Shown: positions 10,551 through 21,895 of the stretch, piece after piece | Layout of the letters: the number at the start of each line of letters is the position of its first letter | Position numbering within the stretch: the stretch's first letter is position 1 | From: Gari tellinella | Lineage: Eukaryota; Mollusca; Bivalvia; Cardiida; Psammobiidae | Direction: 5' to 3' | DNA: 64,000 nt | Assembly (NCBI GenBank): GCA_922989275.2 | Contig: OV277866.1 | Span: 32,195,246-32,259,245, forward strand | The notes under the pieces: model-generated | Database searches by the model: none | What the model was told of the DNA's origin: nothing | What the model saw: only the letters and a program-made list of their open reading frames with translations | Made by a program: the position numbers and the translations under genes

Positions 10551-12212
10551 ACTGGCATAGTATCATTTGTGAATTGTAAAGAGCTGTCGTTTGCTTTTAT
10601 TTCACAATTATTCGTTTTTCATAGAAATATTAAAATGCGTGTCCAACAGTATGGACCTGGTCAGAAGCTGTGTCAAACGATGTCTGATCAGTATAAAACG
10701 TGTATGTCACTCATTTTAATATTTCTTAAGTCAAAATACAGATCTACCTATTACACAGTATGTACACTCCGGTGTATACCTTCCGGAAGCTGCGATCAGC
10801 GAGTCGACAAAATGTCGCGAAATAAGCCACACTCAATCGAAGACGGTAAGATTTACATTTATTTTACAGCCCTTTGTATACAAACAATTGTAATATATGG
10901 TCCAGTACACTTGCATGATAAATTATTTTCAGTTCACCAAATATCTTCCGAATCTGAAGTAAGATCTCTCTGAAATAAGCGTCTGACCATTGGCACCGCT
11001 TACCGTCGCGCCGTGGAAGCGTGATTTAAAACTATTCCAGTTACACCTATAGTAAATTCTGCCATCACATTATTAAATTTCACTCGCAGCGAGAATATAT
11101 TAATGCACCTGAGGTGTCTGTTATTGAAACATAAACAGAAAAACACAAACTAATGTGTTTTCTACAAACTGAAATGGTGTATGACTAGCTGCTTGTTTAT
11201 AAAAAATCACTGTATAACCAGCCGTGATTTCACTGTAAGTTAGCTGCGATTAAGATATTATGCCCATGATTACCTTAGACGTTTTTGATGTCAAAGTTTC
11301 ATTTAATCCGATATTGTATGCATACCTGAGATGTCATTATATGGACGAGACCTTAGCAATACAGTAACACACCTGAAACAAATACCACTGGTCCCGCAAC
11401 AGGTGGTCGCATAGATCTTAATTAGTCTATGTTTGGCGTTTGTATCCCATTAATCATAATCTATTTGATGAAAGTTGATAAAAAAAAGAACTTGTATCAC
11501 TTTACGTAATAAGTTGGCCCGCACCTTCAAGCATGAATAAAGATTTAGGTAAGGCCTGCGTAATGAGATTGTGTATACTAGATACTACCGTCAGTACTTT
11601 GGGACGGACAGTAATTTTCCATAAACCGACTGGTGTCCAGTGTCTTACACAACAAATAATCGCACGCAGGTAACTAATCGTTTACAAGATGGCGGCATAC
11701 ATTTTCGAGGGGGGACCGGGGCATGCTCCCCCGGGAAAAAAATTGAGTTCTACAACACTGGATATGCATTTAAGGAAGGTCTGGGGAGACATTTGTATGA
11801 AGAATTAATGAAATGAAACGCTTTAAAAAACAGACATTTTTCATTTTTGCAACGGATGATGTCTGCATCTTTTCTTAAAAAAAAACCCCACGTCAATTAG
11901 CATATCATAGGGTCTGATACTGTAAGTTTTTTATTAACAAACTCGCTACTTGGAATTTTCTTGTCGAGACAAGTTGATCGAGCACACTATAGGCCCGTAG
12001 GAAGTCCCAGTAACTAGTATACCAATTTAGGGAACGCACTCTTACTAGGGGTTGATTCCTAGATGGCCTCTGGTTTGTTCTGAGGGCGTTTCGCGCGTTC
12101 AAGCAGGGACCATATATAACATGTGATATATGGTCCCTGGTTCAAGACAGGTAAAATTCTGACATAAATCTATGTAAAAGTCGGCTAAAAATAACATACA
12201 TTGTCTGTTCCA

Positions 12213-12454
12213 GGGGCCCGTTTCATAAAGCTTCGTACGACAAAATCGATCGTAAGTCAGAACTTTAAGACATATTGTACATTTAATTTCTCAATCTAAT
12301 CCTGTCTTGTGATATCTCTTTGGGATCGTCTTGAAAAGACGATTCAAAAGAGATGTCACAATAAAGGATTTGATGGAGAAATAAATATAAATCGTGACTT
12401 TAATAATCTGACTTACGACAAATTTGTCGTACGAAGTTTTATGAAACGGGCCCC
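12213..12454. mobile_element. MITE with GGGGCCCGTTTCATAAA ends
   Basis: The terminal inverted repeat GGGGCCCGTTTCATAAA is followed by CTTCGTACGACAAA. The complement closes the element at 12454. A diverged copy lies at 25739-25956. Confidence 0.8.
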
Positions 12455-12851
12455 AGGTTAATACAAAGTAATTATTGGAAGGTCGTCTTCCATTAATCTC
12501 TAACACCTACCCACTCCGATGTTATTTCATTTTTACTTTACTTTTAAATTGTTCCAAATATGAGGATAGTGTACACACAGTAGCATTGTTTTGCATAAAG
12601 GCAGCTAAACATGGACGTGCGGTAGGGAGTGGCTAGACCAATGAATAAGGTACACTTTCTTACTAGGGGGTCCGGGGGCATGCTCCTCGGGAAAAATTTA
12701 TTCCTAGATAATCTCTAGATGCGTTCTGAGGTCTTTTCCCGCGTTTGATACAGGCAAAATACTAACATGATTCTATTTAAAAACAATTGGGGTTCACCCC
12801 TACCCCCCCCCCCCCCCAGACGTCAATTTTATTGCTTTTTCTGCATTTTTA

Positions 12852-14238
12852 GCCTTTTTAGCTCACCTGGCACGTAGTGCCAATGTGAGCTATTTTGATA
12901 GTTCTGTGTCCGTCGTCGTTCGTTCGTCGTCCGTCCGTCCGTTCGTTCGTTCGTCGTCAACAATTTCTTTAAACGACATCTTCTCCGAAACTACTGGATG
13001 GATTTTTACCAAACTTGGCAGGAATGATCCCTGTATGGCCCTCTTTCAAAGTTGTTCAAATAGTTTTGGTCCGTTGCATATCTAGGTCACAGGAGCTAAA
13101 AATAGATTTTTTCAATGAAAACTTAAAAAATCTTCTTGTCTGAAACCACAGTACCCTGAGCTTAGATATTTGGCACAAAGCATTGTCTTCAGGTCCTCTA
13201 CCAAGATTGTTCAAATTATGTCCCTTGGGTAAAAAATGACCCCGCCCGGGGGTCGTAATTTTACATAGAGTTATATAGTGAAATCTTCAAACATCTTTAT
13301 CTCTGAAACTAATATGTCCAGAGCTTTGATATTTGGCATGATGACACTTCTAAAAGCCTTTAACCAATATTGTAAATATAGTTTCGGTCTGTTGCATATC
13401 TAGGTCACAGGAGCTAAAAATAGATTTTTTATGAAAACTTAAAAAATCTTCTTGTCTGAACCCACAGTACCTTGAGCTTAGATATTTGGCACAAAGCATT
13501 GTCTTCAGGTCCTCTATTAAAATTGATCAAATTACGTCCCTTGGGTAAAAAATGACCCCGCCCCGGGGGTCGTAATTTTACAAAGAGTTATATTGTGAAA
13601 TTTTCAAACATCTTTATCTCTGAAACTAATATGGCCAGAGCTTTGATATTTGGTATGGTGACACTTCTAGAAGCCCTTAACCGATATTGTAAATATGGTT
13701 TCGGTGTGTTGCATATCTAGGTCACAGGAGCTAAAAATAATTTTTTTTCAATGAATACTTAAAAAAATCTTCTTGTCTTAAACTACAGTACCCTGAGCTT
13801 AGATATTTAGCATAAATCATCATCTACAGGTCCTCTAGCAAGATTTATCAAATTATGCCCCTGGGGTCAAAACTGCCAAGGTCCTAGGGGTTGCAGTTTT
13901 ACCTAGAGTTATATAGTGAAATATTCTTCTCTGAAACTTTTAATGCAAGAGCTTTGATATTTAGCATTATGAAGTGACAGTTTTAGATGTTCTTTACCAA
14001 TAATGCTGAAATGGATTGGGTCTGTTTCATAAAAATTATCTGGGTCACATTTGCTAAAAATAGATTTAACCACCCATTTACAAAATATTTGACAGAACAC
14101 TTAATTTTCAAGTTTCATCAGCAAGATATTTGAAATTATGTCTCTGCGCTAAAAAAAGATCCCACCCCAGGGGTCATGTGACCCTTGTGTTGGTTTTTCC
14201 AGGTGAGCGATATTTAGGCCCACATGGGCCTCTTGTTT
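12852..14238 (+). mobile_element. dispersed CTCACCT-ended repeat, copy 1
   Basis: The left end is TTTTTAGCTCACCTGGCAC, followed by GTGAGC and a (GTCC/GTTC)GTCGT-rich simple-sequence tract. The body contains a roughly 300-bp unit repeated three or four times (GGTCACAGGAGCTAAAAATA, CTTGTCTGAAACCACAGTAC, GCCCGGGGGTCGTAATTTTA). The right end is CCAGGTGAGCGATATT...GGCCCACATGGGCCTCTTGT. A related copy lies inverted at 36849-38293. Common in bivalve genomes as far as I recall; the mobilising enzyme is not evident. Confidence 0.7.
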
Positions 14239-15384
14239 ATTTTTTGGACTTCTGAAAAAAGTGTAGGCACGTGCCTACTTGCCTAATAGGAAGCTACGCC
14301 AATGCCCACCACCTACTCAATCGGGTGGTGAGGTTGTGATACTTAAATCAAACTCATGTACAGAGCCTGTCATGACAACGGTGCCTGGTCTGTACAATGT
14401 TGCAATGTAAAAAGGCTGATGTTGTCATTACACGTCTCATATATTTTTTAAAAATCATATGAAAAAAATATTGTTTTGGACAATGTAGGACTATAGGGCT
14501 ATTTCAACACGTTTCTATAAGTCCAAAACGTTCGCCCTGGTAAGAGAACTGTTGAAATCGTCTCTGTTTGCTAATACATAAATAGGAAGTTATGAGGAGT
14601 AAAGGGTTTAAGGGGTTTGAATGTATCAATGTCAATAGAAAATTGGGATTCGAAAAACGGTACTTATTAAACCAAGATATCGTGTCTGACCACCGTCTAA
14701 ACATTTGACAATCGTCAGAATAATCTGTCTTGTAATGTATAAAGAGCATATTGACGAATATTCGTTGCCTTCATTTGATAAATTCACATATATAACAATT
14801 TAACACTACGAACTGGTTTCGTAACGGATTCAGTGATCTCAGCTAGTCATACAGTTTTTCCATTATAAATCACAGCTATTTATACAGTCGTATTGCAGCT
14901 GGTTATACAGTCAATGAAATTAGGTCAGATTTATTTGTAACGAATTTTTTGTGTAAAATTCACATTTTTCCACGCAATATTATACTTTTCAGGCAGGTAT
15001 TTCATTCATTTTGCCATTTCTATCATGTGTGGTGCGGAAATGCTTCAATTGACAGAATTTATGATACTTTTTGAAGCACCTGTTCGTTTTCTCTTGATAC
15101 GCAGCGATGATCAATCAAAGATTTAACGTTTATTTATCATATCATTGCAGGAAGAGCTATGTGGAATGTTTTTAAACTGTATCACCATCGTAGATTGTGT
15201 ATTTAATATAAGCTAGCGTGTTCTGTTATGGCAAACTTACTTGTCAAAGTGGTCGGAGTCAATCTGTCAGATAAACTATCGGTATATATCTCGCTTCGCT
15301 GATCGCAGCTTCCGGAAGGTATACACCGGAGTTTACATACTGTGTATTATCTATATTTTAAAAACAAAAACAGACGACAACTGT

Positions 15385-15600
15385 TTAACCCCTTCACTGC
15401 CTTACCCCAAATACGATGGTTATTTGCAAACAATTGTACCCTGATCAGACGCCGCGTGACGCGGCGTCTGATCAGGATCCGAACTGTTTGACACTCGTTT
15501 CAGTATTTCTTAAATCAAAATACCTAAAAATTAAATTTGAAAAATAAAAGCAGACGATAATTGTTTAAAATTAATGAAGTCAGTGCAGTGAAGGGGATCA
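15385..15600 (+). mobile_element. MITE-TTAA with HpA
   Basis: Starts TTAACCCCTTCACTGCC and ends CAGTGAAGGGG. HpA occupies about 15428-15493 (GATCAGACGCCGCGTGACGC palindrome). Flanks (TTTGACACTCGTTTCA, AGCAGACGATAATTGTTTAA) match copies at 25101, 27318, 43355 and others. It seems to have inserted at a TTAA inside the remnant of another MITE of the same group. Confidence 0.75.
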
Positions 15601-15691
15601 AGTCTAGATGATGCCATAAAAATGATATTATCAATATTTTGACTTTACATTATAGTTAAATCCAGTCAAAATCACTCAGTTCATTTATGTA

Positions 15692-15915
15692 GAGTGGAGA
15701 AATCGTATTCTTTCCCTTTTAGACACAAACAAAACGCAAACGCATCGCATTAAAACGTAGAAAAGGGCAACTGTTAATCTGATTGGCAAACAGTTTGGAG
15801 CCTGATGAGATGCCGGGTTACCCGGCGTCTGATCTAGCTCCAAACTGTTTGCAATGGAAATAAAACGTTTTACCGTAATCGTGTTTATTGGGAGAGAATA
15901 ACGTTTTCTCCACTG
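15692..15915. mobile_element. MITE-TA1 with HpA
   Basis: Ends GAGTGGAGAA / TTCTCCACTG with TA on both sides; HpA in the middle. Slightly shortened copy. Confidence 0.85.
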
Positions 15916-15952
15916 TAGAAGTTGTACCAGCTATCTACCTAACATATTTGTA

Positions 15953-16198
15953 CAGAGGAGAATACGTTATTCTTTCCCAATAAACGCGCTTACGCTAAAA
16001 CTAAATATTTCTATTGCAAACAGTTTGGAGCCAGATCAGACGCCGGGTAACCCGGCGTCTGATCAGGCTCCAAACTTTTTGCCACCAAGATAAAAAAGAA
16101 TTATCAGAATTGTCCAAACGTTGCACTTTCTACGTTTTAGTGTTTTGCGTTTGCGTTTCGTTACGTTTAAACGGGACAGAATAACGTTTTCTCCACTG
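15953..16198. mobile_element. MITE-TA1 with HpA
   Basis: CAGAGGAGAA / TTCTCCACTG ends, TA flanks, and the two unlike half-arms typical of the family (AATAAACGCG-type on one side, TACGTTTTAGTG and GCGTTTGCGT on the other). Confidence 0.88.
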
Positions 16199-16450
16199 TA
16201 TAAACGCATTTATATAGTCAATACGAGTACCTTTGGATAAAACGTATAATGTATAACCTATCTATACTTATACTTATTCAGTGGACAGACACTATCTTTC
16301 TCACATAACTACCCCTGTTTTCTATAGCGAACAACGATGACGAATATCCTTATCTCCAACATGTGTAAGATCACTTTGATGACGTCACTATAACGTCACT
16401 ATTTATAACGGCGTTTTGACGCAACTGCATATTGCTTTAAAAAAAGAAGC

Positions 16451-17507
16451 TTAAGGTGGTTCGACAGCGGGCGGCCCGCATCTCGAGTTTCGGAAATGCT
16501 GATGACTTTCACCTGATCTTTGCGGCACGTGCTTATAGTAGAAAATTTAGATAAAGAAAAGTTTGATCTGCTTCAGTGTCTTCTCTGTTAGCGCAGTTGG
16601 TATGGTGATTAACTTGCAATCCAAATGTTCTAGGTTCGATTCCCACTCGCTTCAAAACTTTTTTTTAAACAAATTGTCCGATTTTTAGTGACTAGTCAAT
16701 TCATAACGCAGTGATCAAAGAACTGGCTATGTTTAGTCTAGTAATATAATTAATAATATCAGATGCAAGTATAGTCAAATGACAGCTAAATTTGTGAGGA
16801 TTATAGCCTATATAACAGATGGCAGCTTAACACAGGACAAAAATAATGCTAAAAGATAGATCCTAAAGGAGTTTTTATGCATTACTTTTGTTATGCATTA
16901 AGCAGTCACTTGCCCTTAAAGATCTACAGGCTATACCGTATTCAATGATCCCTTATTACAGGTTTGACTTATGGTATTATTTAGAGCTGACGGCATTTTA
17001 AAGTTGAACTCAAGAGAGGTTACTAGTTTTGTGTTAACATTTTGTAAGAATGTCAGGAAATCATGTATAAAATGTAAATTCTACTGTAGATTTTCATTAA
17101 ATTTTTGTGACTAGTAGAATTAAGTTATATATATCTAATAAGAGTAAAATTGGTGTATGTTAAACAGCTAGATTTTTTGTAATTTGAGATTTTCAGAATT
17201 TGACTTTTTTAAAATATTGATATTTCCAGAAAATTTGTCATGGAATAATTTTGTTTGCACAATATCTTATGGTCTATGTACAGTTTACTTGAATGTACAA
17301 AAATTATTGAGTTATATCATTCTATAAAGAAAATATTCCTGTTTATTAAAAAAAGAGCTTCTCTCGACAAAAGGTCCTGTCAGAAAAAACGGCACTGTAA
17401 CTTTTTTTTATTTTAACGATTTTTCACTCTCCATATGGTATATTTAAATTTAATCAAGGTTTCAAAGAATTCTGACACAGAATAAGCTGACCCGCGAACC
17501 ACCTTAA
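16451..17507. mobile_element. 1-kb inverted-repeat element at TTAA with tRNA-like module
   Basis: Left end TTAAGGTGGTTCGACAGCGG; right end GCTGACCCGCGAACCACCTTAA-type complement. TTAA sits at both ends. The interior is non-coding apart from a tRNA-like module near the left end. Confidence 0.7.
16582..16667 (+). other. tRNA-like Pol III module
   Basis: A perfect A box TAGCGCAGTTGG (16589-16600) and B box GGTTCGATTCC (16633-16643) are spaced as in a tRNA gene, with a T8 terminator at about 16659. Acceptor and T stems do not pair well, so this is tRNA-derived rather than a working tRNA gene. Confidence 0.55.
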
Positions 17508-17535
17508 ATCGTTGGTCATGTGAGAAAGGGAATCT

Positions 17536-17668
17536 GTCACTCGTCCATGTTTAAGACAAGTTGATCTCAAACTCGTCTAGAATAGAAAAGTTATTAAGCG
17601 AGCCTTGGTATAACATTTCAATTCTAGACTCGTTTGAGATCAGCTTGTCTTAAACATCGACTCATGCC
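17536..17668. repeat. long palindrome
   Basis: ATGTTTAAGACAAGTTGATC / TCAAACTCGTCTAGAAT is repeated in inverted order as ATTCTAGACTCGTTTGAGATC / AGCTTGTCTTAAACAT around a 40-bp loop. Confidence 0.75.
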
Positions 17669-17866
17669 AGATCCTATATTTCCCCATTCAAACGAAACGA
17701 AACTCAAAACAATGAAACGGAGAATGAATTGGAAATACCCGGAACAAACGTCACAAAATAGCAAAGCTAAAACACGGACCGAACAAACTTCCGAAAACGG
17801 TCCCGAATATCGGAATGTGTACATAGTCACATGACTTTATTCTCAGAATTTTTACCTGGTTGGCAG

Positions 17867-17987
17867 TCGGGGCCTGATTAGACCTTTGGTTATCTGGCGT
17901 TAGACCCGACACCAAAATATTTGCCATGGACATCATAGTTTAAGCATAAACGCGTTTATTGGAAATGAATAGCATCTTCTCCACTGT
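17867..17987. mobile_element. decayed half MITE-TA1
   Basis: Contains a worn HpA right half (GGCCTGATTAGACC, then TTTGCCATGG), AAACGCGTTTATTGG and the terminal TTCTCCACTGTA. Confidence 0.6.
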
Positions 17988-18013
17988 ATTCTTAAAAATG
18001 AAAAATATGTAGT

Positions 18014-18260
18014 GCAGTGGAGAATCTGTTATCCTTTCCCAATAAACGCGTTTACGCTAAAACTATTATTTGCAGTGCAAACAGTTTGGAGCCAGATCAG
18101 ACGCCGGGTAACCCGGCGTCTGATCAGGCTTCAAACTGTTTGCCACCAAGATAAACAAGAATTATCAGAATTGTCCAAAAGTTGTTCTTTTCTACGTTTT
18201 AGTGCTTTGCGTTTGCGTACGTTTGCGTTTAAACGGGAAAGAATAACAGATTCTCCACTG
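18014..18260. mobile_element. MITE-TA1 with intact HpA
   Basis: Full-length copy, CAGTGGAGAA to TTCTCCACTG; TA flanks the right end, TG the left. HpA is nearly perfect at 18078-18142. Confidence 0.88.
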
Positions 18261-18661
18261 TATAAGAAATAACTGATAAATTATAAGAAACAAAAAGTAT
18301 TACATACAAAACAATAGATAAACATTAGAAACAACTAGGTAAAAATACAAGAAACAACAACTAAAATACAATCGAACTTCGATATCTCGAATTCGCTTAA
18401 CTCGAATTATCCGATAGTTCGACACATGGGCTGCTTTTTTTCGTGCTCCGATAAGTCGAACATACCCATATTTCAAAGTTAAAACTTGGCTTATGTTCGA
18501 CAAAACCGACTTCGAGATATAAAATAACATATTTAACGTTATAAACAACAAATAAAAAATGCAAATAAATTGAAGAAACAACAAATAAAATGTATTTGTT
18601 CTTTTTAGAGACTACCTGTATTCTAAAATTCATTTCTCATTCAAATTATTAGTCTGAGGAT

Positions 18662-18846
18662 TTAACCCTTTTACTCTCAGTGACGTTTATAAGCTCGTTT
18701 GCAAACTGTTTGACACTCGCTTTGAAATTTCTTCAGTCATACTGCCTTATATTTAATTTTGAAACGATGTTGCAGACAACAATATTGAAGCAGACGACAA
18801 TAAAGCGATGTAGGGGTAATTACCTCCCGAATAATTTCAGCACGAA
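18662..18846. mobile_element. MITE-TTAA lacking its full hairpin
   Basis: TTAACCCTTTTACTCTCAGTG and GCAGACGACAATAAAGCGATG match the copy at 43355-43613. HpA is reduced to the right half (CAAACTGTTTGACACTCG). The deletion removed most of the palindrome. Confidence 0.6.
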
Positions 18847-21458
18847 ACGGATAACCCATTTGTGCCCACGATCCCATATATGGGACATAGGCAAACAGTG
18901 TAGACTCTGATCAGACGCCGCATTATGCGGCGTGTGATCAGAATCTACACTGTTTGCTGATAGGAATTTCAATATAAAACAAATAGTAGAGGGCATTTAA
19001 AAATTTGGGGGAAAAAAAATGCACAGAAATGATTTTTGTGTTTTCATATGCTCCAATATGTACCGAATGACAGAAAAAAAGTCTAGGAAAATCAAACGAT
19101 GCGAAATATGATTTTTTTGGGGTAAAATGATTGAATTGACAAACGAAAATGATAAATTTTGGAATTTCCATACTGTGACCCTGGGTATTATTATAAAGGC
19201 TTCAAATCTACAAATTATACTGGCAGTTATATCCACTGTGGAATAGTACTAATTAGGATATATAAAACTTTCAAAAATGGTTCTTTTTGGGTGAAAATCA
19301 TGAAAATATTAAACAAAACCCCAATTTTTGGAGATTTTAGTAGAGCTTCCCTGGTGTCAAACATCCAAATAAAGGAAAAGATGCACAGAAATAGTTTTTG
19401 TGTTTTCATATGGTAGAGCATGTACCAAATAACCGAAGAAAAATCTAGGAAAATCAAACTATGCGAAATATGTTTTTTGAGGCAAAATTGTTGAAATAAT
19501 AAATGAAAACGCCATTTTTAGGGATTTCAGTACTGTGTCGTTGGTTATCATTATAAAAGCTCCAAATTTACAGGCTAGATACTTATACATCTCTATTGTG
19601 AAATAGTACTATTAAGGATAGCTAAAACTTTGAAAAATGAATTTTGGGGTAAAATTGTTGAAATAATAAATGAAAACGCGAATTTTTGGGATTTCCCTAC
19701 TGTGAACGTGGATATCAATATAAATACACCAAATATGCAGGTTAGACAACAAATCATTTTTACTGTGTAATTGTACTAGTAAGGATAAATAAAACTTTCA
19801 AAAAACTGGTTTTTTGGGTTAAATTGTCAAAATATTAAACCAAAATCACCAATTTTGGGGATTTTCGTAGACAATCCCTGCCATCAAAGTCAAAAGTGAT
19901 TTATGTGTTATCATATGCTTTGATATGTACAAACTAATAGAAAAATAATCTAGGAAAATCATACAATACCAAATATGGTGTTTTGGGGTAAAATCGTTGA
20001 AAAATAAAATGTAAATGAGCTTTTTCGGGATTTTACTACTGTGATGGTGGCTATGAAAATAAAAGCTCCAAATCTACAGGTTAAACAAATATTCAATTGC
20101 GCTGTGGAATGGTACTGATAAAGATGAATAAACTGTCAAAGAACTGATTGATGCAGTAAAGTTGTTATAATAATTAAACAAAAAAACACCAATTTTCGAG
20201 AATTTAGCAGAGATCTCCTGACCTGAAAATTCAAAATAAAGCCTTATAAGCAAATAAAGGGAAAAATATTGAGAATTGATTTATATGTTTTAGTATGTTT
20301 CAGTATGTATTAAATAACAGCAAAATAAAAGAAACTCCAACAAAGCCAAATATGACTTTTCGGGGTAAACTGGTTAAAAAAATTAGTTTAAATTTGAATT
20401 TTTTGAATTTCCACAACATGGCTTTAGATATAAATGTAAAAGCTTCAAATTTACAGGTAAGACACATTATACTTTGTACTGTAGGCTATACTCACTCTGA
20501 TTTGGGTCCTCAAATGATATATATTCTTGTTTCGCATACAATTAGGGTTAAGTAACAACCTATATTCGTATCGCACACAATAAGGGTTAAATTACAGCAT
20601 TTTGACAATTAAACCAGTGTACTAGCTTAGAGGCAGCATTTAAAATGCCGCTTGTCAAATCAGAGTGTTTACTGATAGTAGACAATAAGCACCACATAAC
20701 GAATATTGAATGTTATTGACCTGGTGATATATACACTATCAGTTATTTCATATACATGTATATAGCAAGCACTGTTAGATCAATTAATCACAAAATAATG
20801 TACGATGTATGCCCAATGTGCGTATACTATGATTTGCTGATATTTCATACAGTTGTCAGATTCCATTATTACAGCTCAAAGTACAGGATAGCTCATGTCT
20901 ATTAGTTTCCAACCAACATCAGAACCAAACAGTTTTGCGCAGAAAATCCAACATGGCAGAAAATTGTTCGTTCGTTTATGTTTTGATTTTGTTTATTGGT
21001 GGAGGGGGTGTATTTTTCCAAAACCCTATATATTTATAAATTGTTATGTGTGATTTTGGATAAACTAGTTACATATCTCATTTAAAAGAACTGTGTCAAT
21101 CCTATTGATTTGGAGCTTTTATTATTAATTCATATCCTCCCCCATATACAGAAATTAAAAAATTGCTGTTTTATGTATATTTTTTAATGTTTTCCTCAAA
21201 AAGTTATTTTCAAACTTTGTATTTATCATCTTTAGTAAGCTGTTGTTATGGAAATAATATATTTTACTTATTTGTGCATTTGAAGCTTTACTGGTCATAT
21301 CCAGTCATATAGTCAAACAACTGGGCTTGACGTGTCAAAGGTCAGCAGAGTCCATTTTTAAGGAGAGCAGCATTCCGCATGTTCTCCGACCATTTTTATA
21401 CAATCAAGATTAGTATAAGTATTAGATACAAATGAAGGCAATAATATTGTTAGCACTT

Positions 21459-21555
21459 TAGAGCAGTAGGTAAATATAGGTACACAGAGTGTATTGCGAT
21501 AGAATTATTTTAATAAGCGTAGGTTCGAATCCCGCGTCGACCTCAAACTTTTTTT
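21459..21555 (+). other. tRNA-like module in fold-back centre
   Basis: A-box-like TAGAGCAGTAGG, a perfect B box GGTTCGAATCC (21522-21532) and a T7 terminator (about 21549). Confidence 0.5.
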
Positions 21556-21807
21556 AATCTAAAATGAATTATCTAACTTCATACTGTGTGGTTATACTAA
21601 CCATTTATACACATGTTCGTCAAATTTGGGGCAGGGGTGCATGGATTTCTAGCCCTATATTAGCCATACTTTCACAAAACAAATCGATTTAAAATATGAA
21701 TATCAATATAAGTTTTAGTCACTTTCTTCAAGGGGCTTTCTGCATTACCTTAATGCAATGTAATTCTAGAATCCTAAATAGTGTTTTGGCAAAACAATAT
21801 CATAGGT

Positions 21808-21895
21808 TGCTGCGAGATTCGAACCCGTGCTTGATAAAATGTTATCCGATCATATACTTCTACCTATGTCTTATCCACTACGTTATGTTTCCAAT
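21808..21895 (-). other. tRNA-like module in fold-back centre, opposite strand
   Basis: Read on the minus strand: A-box-like TAACGTAGTGGATAAGAC, then B box GGGTTCGAATC (plus coordinates about 21816-21826). It mirrors the plus-strand module. Confidence 0.5.

Larger units (their letters stand above)
10739..15353. mobile_element. 4.6-kb fold-back element with nested insertions
   Basis: The first about 75 bp (CACAGTATGTACACTCCGGT and on through TTCCGGAAGCTGCGATCAGC) are matched in inverted orientation at 15292-15350. A weaker inverted match links about 11165-11245 (GTATGACTAGCTG...ACTGTATAACCAGC) with 14835-14915. Left of it is a MITE-TTAA segment ending TTTCTTAAGTCAAAATA; right of it the matching MITE continues (TTTTAAAAACAAAAACAGACGAC), so the element sits inside a palindromic MITE at TA. 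The centre holds a GGGGCCCG MITE (12213-12454) and a 1.4-kb dispersed repeat (12852-14238). 11300-12212 and 14240-14815 hold no recognisable gene. Confidence 0.6.

Noticed and set aside
10548..10973. 141-codon frame
   Set aside because: It crosses the minisatellite edge, a worn hairpin and the fold-back end; composition is not protein-like.
16582..16667. Functional tRNA gene
   Set aside because: Promoter boxes and T-run fit, but acceptor and T stems do not pair.
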